A stretch of 64,000 nucleotides of DNA from JABWAN01 sp041918175 (GTDB taxonomy: Bacteria > Zhuqueibacterota > Zhuqueibacteria > Zhuqueibacterales > Zhuqueibacteraceae), in NCBI GenBank assembly GCA_041918175.1, contig JAYRWE010000007.1:119087-183086 (forward strand), written 5' to 3'. The position numbers and the translations under genes are program-made. Numbering within the stretch: position 1 is the first letter of the stretch; every line of letters begins with the position of its first letter. The notes under the pieces were generated by a model. That model saw only the letters and a program-made list of their open reading frames with translations, had not been told where the DNA came from and ran no database searches. Positions 8,079 through 14,143 of the stretch are shown here, piece by piece.

Positions 8079-8174
8079 ATGGCAGAGCTTCCCGAATTGA
8101 GAAACGAAGAAGAGTGGACTGATTTTGTTGATACTCACGACATGGAGATGGATCATGCCGAAAGCCAAAGCTAA
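8079..8174 (+). CDS. small ORF resembling the N-terminus of a CopG-type antitoxin
   Basis: ATG 8079 opens a 31-codon frame, MAELPELRNEEEWTDFVDTH..., ending at 8174 and overlapping the next gene by 20 bases. The LPxLxxxEExxxFVxTxD pattern is what I recall from N-termini of CopG-family antitoxins (LPKxxxDEEAExFVxTADLxEYD). The family's DNA-binding remainder is missing, so it is either a truncated remnant or a short leader peptide coupled to the following gene. It starts 11 bases after the thiolase stop. Low confidence. Confidence 0.35.
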   Translation: MAELPELRNEEEWTDFVDTHDMEMDHAESQS

Positions 8175-8610
8175 AACTCCCAAAATCTACTTGACCGCGG
8201 AAGAAAGAAACGAAGCGTCATCGCGTAGCCGCGTTGCCGAGCCTGTGGGGATCTATCATGTTCCGCGACGAGCTACTATTGCAAGGAAAGCGGTGTCACC
8301 ATTCAAGCGAATTGGCGGCTATCCGGCCTCTGATGAGGTTTGGCAGTTCGCGCTAGCGAACGATTTGATTCCATGCTTGGAAAGAGCAATACGGCTAGTG
8401 CACGAGTATTTTCCTTCCGTCAGGAAGGTTGAGCTGGAATACGTTATTGATCCGGAAATTGAAAGCAATAGCTGGATCACGATTGCAATCAAAGTCCGCG
8501 GAACCGTCGATGAAGTTCTGACTCAGATCAGTCGTTTTGATGAAGAAATGATCAACAGGACTCCAGTTTCAAAGCGAGACAAAATCTGTTTGGGCGTCGG
8601 AGGATTATAA
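8155..8610 (+). CDS. hypothetical protein, partner of HEPN gene
   Basis: The protein has 151 residues from ATG 8155. The N-terminus is basic and Lys-rich (MPKAKAKTPK). The C-terminal half (about 60-135) looks like an alpha/beta domain containing ERAIRLVHEYFPSVRKVEL, then VIDPEIESNSWITIAIKV, and may form one strand-rich unit. No catalytic motif is evident. The next gene, a HEPN protein, starts one base after this stop (TAA at 8608-8610, ATG at 8612). That spacing implies translational coupling and a two-gene toxin-antitoxin-like unit in which this would be the antidote. That role is inferred from arrangement. Confidence 0.6.
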   Translation: MPKAKAKTPKIYLTAEERNEASSRSRVAEPVGIYHVPRRATIARKAVSPFKRIGGYPASDEVWQFALANDLIPCLERAIRLVHEYFPSVRKVELEYVIDPEIESNSWITIAIKVRGTVDEVLTQISRFDEEMINRTPVSKRDKICLGVGGL

Positions 8611-8611
8611 A

Positions 8612-9040
8612 ATGCGTAGCGACGAGTTTTTGTCTCTTGCAGAGCGACTGCTGAAAATCCCGTCGGAAGCGGCATATCGAACGGCTGTGAATCGCGCGTA
8701 TTATGCCGCCTTTCACGGCGGCAATGACTTCATGACAAAATTAGGTTTTCTTGTTTCTTCCGGCCCGCAAGCACATGGTCAACTACAGGCGCGAGCGAAT
8801 AACTCCGGAGTCTTCGAATTTGAAAAATTCTACAAAATTTTGCATCGACTCTATGATCGCCGTCGTTTGGCAGATTATGATTTGAGCTCTCGCGAGTTTC
8901 ATTCCCAGGCAACGGCAGCGTTATGGGTTGCATCGGCAAAGCAGGGCCTCGAGATTATAACGCAATGTGAAGCCTCGGAGGCTTTGCGCCAACGCATTCG
9001 CAAAGGCGTTCAGGGGTATGAAACGAAGTTGAAAGCGTAA
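8612..9040 (+). CDS. HEPN-domain protein with Rx6H motif
   Basis: The protein has 142 residues and is all-helical by appearance. Residues 28-35 (RAYYAAFH) give R-x6-H, within the Rx4-6H motif that HEPN ribonucleases use for RNA cleavage. The RRLADYDL segment near 88-95 is also typical of HEPN proteins in two-gene modules. HEPN toxins act on RNA in the cytoplasm and are usually held in check by the product of the adjacent gene, here 8155-8610. The motif is complete, so an active nuclease is plausible, though some HEPN proteins with this motif are regulatory only. After the stop, 9046-9117 contains a short unassigned frame ending EELAAHSL. Confidence 0.75.
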   Translation: MRSDEFLSLAERLLKIPSEAAYRTAVNRAYYAAFHGGNDFMTKLGFLVSSGPQAHGQLQARANNSGVFEFEKFYKILHRLYDRRRLADYDLSSREFHSQATAALWVASAKQGLEIITQCEASEALRQRIRKGVQGYETKLKA

Positions 9041-9136
9041 AATAGTTGCCGGAGAAATTGCTCGAACAATGGCTCAAGCAAAAAGTGCGGGAAGAGCTTG
9101 CCGCGCACTCTTTATAATCTTTAAAGGAACACGGCC

Positions 9137-9607
9137 GTGCCTGCAACTACGAAACGAAAGTCCGTCGCGAAAAAGCGCACCGTGGGTGCGCGGAAGAAAA
9201 CGAGCGGCACACGCTGCGGCCTCTGCGGCAAAACGAAGAACTTGACCAAGACGCAATGCTGTGGCCATTGGGTTTGCGCGGATGCGGATAAGTACGTGCT
9301 GTTTTCCTATGCGCGAAATAGCTGTTATCGAAACCATGATCGTTACACCATGTGCAGTTCCCACTTTCATGAGAAGCATGAGGGCGATTGGCGCGAGTGC
9401 AAGAAATGCCGCGAAAATTTCGACACGGAGATGTACGTTCATTTCTGCACGAACGAATACAACTTCGAGAAGCTGGAAAATCCGCCCGCGTTCGAGCCGA
9501 CGCGTTGCAAAGATTGCGGGAGCATTATTGATTTAGGGCGTGATGGTTATTCGATGAAAGGCGGCGATTACTTTTGCACGAATTGCCACAAGCTGCCGTT
9601 CTCATGA
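9137..9607 (+). CDS. zinc-ribbon-rich hypothetical protein
   Basis: The protein has 156 residues from a GTG start; AAAGGA lies 8 bases upstream at 9123-9128. A Lys/Arg-rich N-terminal tail of about 25 residues resembles a nucleic-acid-binding tail. It is followed by several Cys pairs: CGLCG (about 32-36), CCGHWVC, CKKC (about 94-97), CKDC (about 127-130) and CTNC (about 149-152). There are conserved-looking His residues between them (SSHFHEKHEGDW). This suggests two or three zinc-binding knuckles. I do not recognise a named family. It opens a three-gene run with tight spacing (19 bases, then an overlap), ending with a C39-like peptidase. Confidence 0.65.
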   Translation: MPATTKRKSVAKKRTVGARKKTSGTRCGLCGKTKNLTKTQCCGHWVCADADKYVLFSYARNSCYRNHDRYTMCSSHFHEKHEGDWRECKKCRENFDTEMYVHFCTNEYNFEKLENPPAFEPTRCKDCGSIIDLGRDGYSMKGGDYFCTNCHKLPFS

Positions 9608-9626
9608 GTTGCAAAGGAGACGAACC

Positions 9627-10004
9627 ATGCTGAAAACCAAAACGAAACCTCGCGTGCGCGTTAAAAGCTCGCGTGCTGTGCATCATATCAAAGTGCGATA
9701 TTCCTTCAAGGTGGAGGGTGAGCTTAACATCAGTCCTTATATTGCACAACGAACCGTGAACGGCTACCTACTTAGGCGTGTCCCAAATTTGATTGGCGCG
9801 GACGAGCCGGAATTGCAATTGCGTCCTCAAGGTGCTTTTTGGATCGTGCCGGTTATTTTAACGATACCCTCTGTTGGACGATTTGGTCCACTCGGGCGAA
9901 TTGTAGTCGATGCACAGAACGGCAGCATTATAGAAGAGGAGTCGACGTCTTGTGAAGAAATCGAGAAAGAAGCCGAGCGTCTTGCTCCGGAAGAGGCACT
10001 TTAA
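9627..10004 (+). CDS. small hypothetical protein preceding a C39-like peptidase
   Basis: The protein has 125 residues from ATG 9627, with AAAGGAGA about 10 bases upstream. It starts basic and then appears as a beta-strand domain. The segment IVVDAQNGSII near 100-110 resembles the strand-turn of PepSY-like or propeptide-type domains (IDxxTGxI), and the end is very acidic (EEIEKEAERLAPEEAL). The C-terminal 53 bases overlap the start of the peptidase gene. A propeptide, inhibitor or chaperone role toward the peptidase is a guess from the overlap. Confidence 0.6.
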   Translation: MLKTKTKPRVRVKSSRAVHHIKVRYSFKVEGELNISPYIAQRTVNGYLLRRVPNLIGADEPELQLRPQGAFWIVPVILTIPSVGRFGPLGRIVVDAQNGSIIEEESTSCEEIEKEAERLAPEEAL

Positions 10005-10449
10005 GCAAGAGTTGAAAGCCAGTTGTGTGGCGGCCGCAGCAAGAATGCTGTTAGACTATCACGGGATCGTCGGTGTTTCTGAAGCGGAGCTTCGGCGCAT
10101 TCTCAAAACAAAACCGTTAGGAACGAATTTGTTCAATCTGCTTTTCTTGCGTGATGAAAAGCGATGGAATCTTGATGTTGAAATCAACGTCGGCCTGCCT
10201 GACGAGCTTTATGCAAATATTTTCTTAAACAAGACACCGACTATCGTCTTCGTTAATACTGAATTTTTGCCGCATTGGGATGAAGCGACATATCATGTCG
10301 TGCTTGTTGTGGGATACGACAAGGAAGCGGTCATCATCAACGACCCGTTTTTTGACGAAGAAGAGATAAGAGTTCCTGTCGCGGATTTTTTGAAAGCGTG
10401 GGGTAAAGAACACAACTACATGGTCGTCATAAAAAAGAAAACCTCATGA
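9952..10449 (+). CDS. C39-like (papain-fold) cysteine peptidase
   Basis: The protein has 165 residues from a GTG start inside the preceding gene. The layout matches peptidase family C39: Q19 (oxyanion hole, in FKQELKASCVAAAAR), nucleophile C25, then YHVVLVVGYD with H115 and INDPF with D131. The first glutamine is replaced by the KQE context but remains present. C39 domains remove Gly-Gly leaders in bacteriocin exporters; stand-alone versions are common and mostly uncharacterised. No transporter, leader peptide or signal sequence is visible nearby, so this is a stand-alone cytoplasmic form. It ends at 10449 in an ATGA overlap with a possible upstream start of the next gene. Confidence 0.75.
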   Translation: MKKSRKKPSVLLRKRHFKQELKASCVAAAARMLLDYHGIVGVSEAELRRILKTKPLGTNLFNLLFLRDEKRWNLDVEINVGLPDELYANIFLNKTPTIVFVNTEFLPHWDEATYHVVLVVGYDKEAVIINDPFFDEEEIRVPVADFLKAWGKEHNYMVVIKKKTS

Positions 10450-10457
10450 GGCGAAGC

Positions 10458-11303
10458 ATGCAACGCATTGGCGTCATTGGCGGCGGCACGATGGGTAACG
10501 GTATTGCTCACGTGTTCGCGCAAAATGGTTTTGCGGTCACGCTCGTGGATGTTAAAAAAGAACTTCTTGAGCGCGCTTTGGCAACCATCAAAGCGAATCT
10601 TGAGCGGCAAGTGAAGAAGGGTAGCCTTGCGGCAGAAGAAGTTGCGCGCACATTGGCGCGGATAACGACCGCGACGGAGTTGAGCGCGCTGGCGCAATGT
10701 GAGCTTGTGATTGAAGCCGCAACCGAAGAGGCGCAACTCAAGAAGAAAATCTTCGCGGATTTGGATGCGCTCTGCCCGGCAACAACACTCTTAGCGAGCA
10801 ACACTTCTTCGATTTCAATTACGGCGCTCGCGGGCGCGACGAAGCGTGCGGACAAAATCATCGGCATGCACTTCTTCAATCCCGTGCCGGTAATGAAACT
10901 CGTGGAAGTGATTCGCGGATTGAGCACGAGCGCAGAGACCTTTCAAACGATCATGACGTTGAGTGCGCAACTCGGCAAGACGCCGGTGGCGGTGAATGAT
11001 TTCCCGGGCTTCGTTTCGAACCGCGTGCTCATGCCCATGATCAACGAGGCGATTTATTGCGTGATGGAAGGCGTGGCCACGCCCGAAGCGATTGATGAAG
11101 TGATGAAGCTCGGCATGAATCATCCCATGGGCCCGCTCACGCTCGCGGATTTTATCGGCCTCGATGTTTGTTTGCACATCATGGAAGTGCTGCACAGAGA
11201 ATTGGGCGACGACAAATATCGCCCGTGCCCGCTCTTGCGCAAGATGGTGGCCGCCGGTCGGCTTGGCAAGAAGGCGGCGCAAGGCTTTTACACGTATGGA
11301 TAG
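10458..11303 (+). CDS. 3-hydroxyacyl-CoA (3-hydroxybutyryl-CoA) dehydrogenase
   Basis: The protein has 281 residues from ATG 10458. The Rossmann motif GVIGGGTMGNGIAHVFAQNG is at the N-terminus, followed by the catalytic HFFNPVPVMKLVEVI segment around residue 137-151 and a NRVLMPMINEA helix at the start of the C-terminal domain. It oxidises 3-hydroxyacyl-CoA with NAD(P). GAGG at 10448-10451 supports this start; an upstream ATG at 10446 overlaps the previous stop and is possible. The protein ends GFYTYG, slightly short of the common GFY+Y tail, and the stop is followed at once by a palindromic repeat. It works with the hydratase and thiolase in this region. Confidence 0.92.
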   Translation: MQRIGVIGGGTMGNGIAHVFAQNGFAVTLVDVKKELLERALATIKANLERQVKKGSLAAEEVARTLARITTATELSALAQCELVIEAATEEAQLKKKIFADLDALCPATTLLASNTSSISITALAGATKRADKIIGMHFFNPVPVMKLVEVIRGLSTSAETFQTIMTLSAQLGKTPVAVNDFPGFVSNRVLMPMINEAIYCVMEGVATPEAIDEVMKLGMNHPMGPLTLADFIGLDVCLHIMEVLHRELGDDKYRPCPLLRKMVAAGRLGKKAAQGFYTYG

Positions 11304-11363
11304 ATGGATTGCTGGGGTCTTGGATTGATGCGAAAGAAAAACTCCAAGACTCCATTACTCCAT
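11304..11363. repeat. imperfect palindrome after the hydroxyacyl-CoA dehydrogenase gene
   Basis: Arms 11304-11323 and 11344-11363 match in inverted orientation at about 15 of 20 positions, with a short A-rich loop. It starts directly after the stop codon, like the element after the AtuA-like gene. It could be a hairpin terminating or protecting the upstream message, or a decayed mobile repeat. Confidence 0.5.
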
Positions 11364-11401
11364 AAATCCACAACTCCAACAATCCAATTTTTGAGGCTCG
11401 C

Positions 11402-12541
11402 ATGGACTTTCAACTTACCGATGAACAAAAGCAGATTCGCGCGGAGATTCGGCGCTTCGCTGAAACCGAAATTGCGCTCGATGCCGCAGAGCGCGATCAA
11501 CATGAAAAATTTGCCGCGCATCATATCAAAAAGCTCGGCGAGTTGGGTTATATGGGCATGTCCGTGAATCCGAAATATGGCGGGCAAGGCGCGGATACGT
11601 TGAGCTACGCGATTGTCGTCGAGGAGCTTTCGCGCGTGGACGCTTCGGTCGGCGTGGCCGTCTCTGTGAATAATTCGCTCGTGTGTTATGGCCTCGAAAA
11701 GTATGGCACGGAAGCGCAAAAGCAAAAGTATCTCACGCCGCTGGCGAGCGGGAAAGCGTTGGGCGCATATTGTCTTTCCGAGCCGAGCACGGGCAGCGAC
11801 GCGGGCGCCATGCAAACCGTGGCGGTGAAACGCGAAGGCCATTACCTCATCAACGGCACGAAGAATTTTATCACCAACGGCATGCACGCGGATTATTATA
11901 TCGTGTTTGCCACGATGGATAAAAACGCAGGCAACAAAGGCGTCGCGGCTTTTATTGTTGAAAAGAAGCACGCCGGCGTTTCCGTCGGCAAGAAAGAAAA
12001 AAAACTCGGCATTCGTAGCAGCGATACGGTGATGCTCAACTTCGACAACGTGCAAGTGCCTGCGGAAAATTTGTTGCATCAGGAAGGCAAGGGCTTCAAC
12101 GTTGCGATGGCGATTTTGGACAAAGGCCGTATCGGTATCGCGGCGCAGGCGCTCGGCATTGCGCAAGGCGCGTTTGAACATGCAGTGCGCTACGCGAAAG
12201 AGCGGCAGCAGTTCAATCAGCCGCTTGCAAATTTTCAAGCGATACAATTCATGCTTGCGGATATGCAAACGGAAATAGACGCGGCACGTTTGCTCGTGTA
12301 TCGCGCGGCCTCGTTAAAAGACGCGGGCCAGAGTTTTTCGGTGGAATCGGCGCAAGCCAAGCTCTATGCTTCGCGCGTGGCCGTGGATTGCGGCGTGAAA
12401 GCCGTGCAGATTTTTGGCGGCGCGGGTTATTTGAAAGATTATCCGGTCGAACGCTTTATGCGCGACGCGCGCATTACGGAAATCTATGAAGGCACTTCGG
12501 AAATTCAGAAGCTCGTTATTGCGCGAAATATTTTGCGCTGA
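11402..12541 (+). CDS. acyl-CoA dehydrogenase (butyryl-CoA type)
   Basis: The protein has 379 residues. The hallmarks are the AYCLSEPSTGSDAGA segment (about 120-134), ILDKGRIGIAAQALGIAQGA (about 238-257), ERQQFNQPL, and YEGTSEIQ near the end, with the expected catalytic base at E363. The N-terminal MDFQLTDEQKQIR is the usual start of short-chain acyl-CoA dehydrogenases. It is a paralogue of the gene at 2141. Two such enzymes in one region suggest different acyl chain preferences, for example a branched and a straight C4/C5 acyl-CoA. Electrons would go to electron-transfer flavoprotein, not encoded here. Confidence 0.93.
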   Translation: MDFQLTDEQKQIRAEIRRFAETEIALDAAERDQHEKFAAHHIKKLGELGYMGMSVNPKYGGQGADTLSYAIVVEELSRVDASVGVAVSVNNSLVCYGLEKYGTEAQKQKYLTPLASGKALGAYCLSEPSTGSDAGAMQTVAVKREGHYLINGTKNFITNGMHADYYIVFATMDKNAGNKGVAAFIVEKKHAGVSVGKKEKKLGIRSSDTVMLNFDNVQVPAENLLHQEGKGFNVAMAILDKGRIGIAAQALGIAQGAFEHAVRYAKERQQFNQPLANFQAIQFMLADMQTEIDAARLLVYRAASLKDAGQSFSVESAQAKLYASRVAVDCGVKAVQIFGGAGYLKDYPVERFMRDARITEIYEGTSEIQKLVIARNILR

Positions 12542-12661
12542 AATTAGAATTGTTTCCTACCCCGCACTTTGTTTATATTCCCCTGCATTTGCAAGCATGA
12601 TGCGGCTTACACTCTGGCCGCAAAAATCAGGAAGGTACTTTTAGCTTTGGTGTGATGAGTC

Positions 12662-13132
12662 ATGTCTCCAGTAAGTGATCGCAGACGCGCGCGCGAGTTG
12701 GCATTGCAGGCGTGCTATGCTTATGAGCTTTCGGGCAACACGCCCGAGGCAATTGTGACGCAGGTAATCCGTCGAGATCCCGAAGCAGCGCAGGTGCATA
12801 GCTTCGCGGAAGAATTGTTCAAACGCACGATTGCTTCGACGAAGCTGTTTGACGATTTGATCAAACAAAAAGCCGTGAATTGGGAGTTCAACCGCATCGC
12901 CATTATGGACAAGCTCATTCTGCGCTTGGCGATTTGCGAGTTCCTCGACTTCGACGACATTCCGCCGAAGGTCTCGATTGACGAAGCCATCGAGATCGCG
13001 AAGAAATTCAGCACGGAAAAAAGCGGCCGCTTCGTGAACGGCATTCTCGATGCGGTCCTGGCGGATTTCAAATTGACCGGCAAGCTGCGCAAGCAAGGGC
13101 GAGGGTTGAGCGAGGGAAGGAAAGAGGAATGA
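12662..13132 (+). CDS. nusB: transcription antitermination factor NusB
   Basis: This 156-residue all-helical RNA-binding protein forms, with NusE (S10), the boxA-recognition complex of rRNA transcription. Typical segments are RRRARELALQACYAYE at the N-terminus, NRIAIMDKLILRLAICEFLDF (about 80-100), PPKVSIDEAIEIAKKFST and SGRFVNGILDAVL. The C-terminal tail past residue 140 (Lys/Arg/Gly/Glu-rich) is variable in the family. A 120-base gap separates it from the acyl-CoA cluster and contains a possible promoter (TTGTTT about 12549, TATATT about 12573), which I rate as weak. The fragment at 13142 begins 10 bases after the stop. Confidence 0.93.
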   Translation: MSPVSDRRRARELALQACYAYELSGNTPEAIVTQVIRRDPEAAQVHSFAEELFKRTIASTKLFDDLIKQKAVNWEFNRIAIMDKLILRLAICEFLDFDDIPPKVSIDEAIEIAKKFSTEKSGRFVNGILDAVLADFKLTGKLRKQGRGLSEGRKEE

Positions 13133-13141
13133 AAGCGCGCG

Positions 13142-13207
13142 TTACGCAAAGCTGAAGCGTTGGCAGAAGCCGTTCAACGCGGTTTGCGCGAGCCGATGCG
13201 CTCATGA
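13142..13207 (+). pseudogene. duplicated 3' tail of the 13268-13663 gene
   Basis: Read in frame from 13142, this segment encodes LRKAEALAEAVQRGLREPMRS and a TGA. The gene at 13268 ends LRKSEALAEAVRRGLREPMHP. Eighteen of 21 residues are identical, and the DNA differs mostly at third positions. No start codon or upstream part survives, so this is a gene tail left by an older duplication or by replacement of a related copy. The following TGAGCGGCTTCG is like the ATGAGCCGAATTTCC junction of the intact pair, so the original probably also preceded an HNH gene. Confidence 0.7.
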
Positions 13208-13267
13208 GCGGCTTCGTCACCCCTACTAAAAAGATGGTAACTGCAGAATCTCACCAAGAGGTGAAAA

Positions 13268-13663
13268 ATGGCAATCGAAGTTACACTTGCTTTGTCGGAG
13301 AATTTGGTGGAAGACGCACGGCGCTTCGGGGCTGCAACTCGACGCGACGTTCAGACCGTGTTGGCCGGCGTTTTGGAAATGATGTGGCCGACGTTGGATG
13401 AAGTATCAAATCATTGGGATGATCGTCCCGTTACCAGTCTTTCTGATTCTGAAGTGCTGGCGTTATCTGAAGCCCAGATGACAATGAGGCAGCAGGATCG
13501 TTTCGAAGAATTACAGACCACGGGTAAAGAAATCGGATTAACTGCCGATGAACGTCAAGAACTGCTTAGGCTGAGGCAGATTTATGAAATTAGCATGCTG
13601 CGCAAATCTGAAGCACTTGCTGAAGCGGTTCGGCGTGGTCTGCGTGAGCCTATGCACCCATGA
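13268..13663 (+). CDS. hypothetical helical protein paired with HNH endonuclease
   Basis: The protein has 131 residues from ATG 13268, preceded by AAGAGGTG. It contains LALSENLVEDARRFGAATRR near the N-terminus, which resembles small helical antitoxin-like or ribbon-helix-like proteins. An acidic middle (SLSDSEVLALSEAQM) and a strongly helical end (LRLRQIYEISMLRKSEALAEAVRRGL) follow. No catalytic motif is seen. It overlaps the HNH gene by 4 bases. Pairs of a small helical protein and an HNH nuclease with this layout are common in diverse bacteria; regulation or neutralisation of the nuclease is inferred from coupling only. Confidence 0.65.
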   Translation: MAIEVTLALSENLVEDARRFGAATRRDVQTVLAGVLEMMWPTLDEVSNHWDDRPVTSLSDSEVLALSEAQMTMRQQDRFEELQTTGKEIGLTADERQELLRLRQIYEISMLRKSEALAEAVRRGLREPMHP

Positions 13664-14073
13664 GCCGAATTTCCGAGAGAGTGCGGGCGCGGGCGAATCA
13701 TCGCTGCGAGTATTGCTTGGGTCACCAAAACTATAGCTCGACAAGACTGCAAATTGATCATGTCATTCCCGTCATTCATGGCGGTTCCGATGAGGAAGAG
13801 AATCTTGCGTTGGCCTGCGGAAATTGCAACGGACATAAATGGGCAAAGACTGTAGGGATTGATCCTGAAAGCGAGCAACGTGTGCCGTTGTTTAATCCAC
13901 GTTTGCACGTATGGCAAGAGCACTTTGCGTGGAGCAAAGATGGCGCAACGATGATCGGATTGACTGCTATCGGTCGAGCTACAATATTCGCCTTGCACAT
14001 GAACGAAGAACCGGCTCTAACAGTTCGCCGGAATTGGGTTGGCGCCGGCTGGCATCCCCCGAAAAATTTATAA
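13660..14073 (+). CDS. HNH endonuclease
   Basis: The protein has 137 residues. It shows the HNH beta-beta-alpha-metal motif with structural zinc cysteines: HRCEYC (C16, C19), IDHVIPVIHGG (D33, H34), EENLALACGNCNGHK (N48, C53, C56, H59). Such proteins nick or cut DNA and occur in phages, mobile elements, restriction systems and two-gene modules. The start codon overlaps the upstream stop (ATGA at 13660-13663). The C-terminal 50 residues (NEEPALTVRRNWVGAGWHPP) are not part of the nuclease core. Context, including the duplicated tail just upstream, argues for a small mobile or selfish module next to secA. Confidence 0.85.
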   Translation: MSRISERVRARANHRCEYCLGHQNYSSTRLQIDHVIPVIHGGSDEEENLALACGNCNGHKWAKTVGIDPESEQRVPLFNPRLHVWQEHFAWSKDGATMIGLTAIGRATIFALHMNEEPALTVRRNWVGAGWHPPKNL

Positions 14074-14143
14074 CGATCAATACACCTTCCATCAGCACGA
14101 TGGATTTTTTTAACCAATCATGGATTGAGGATACAAAAGCTTT

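Noticed and set aside
9046..9117. short frame LPEKLLEQWLKQ... ending EELAAHSL after the HEPN gene
   Set aside because: It could be the tail of a lost gene, but I have nothing to compare it with and it has no start site.
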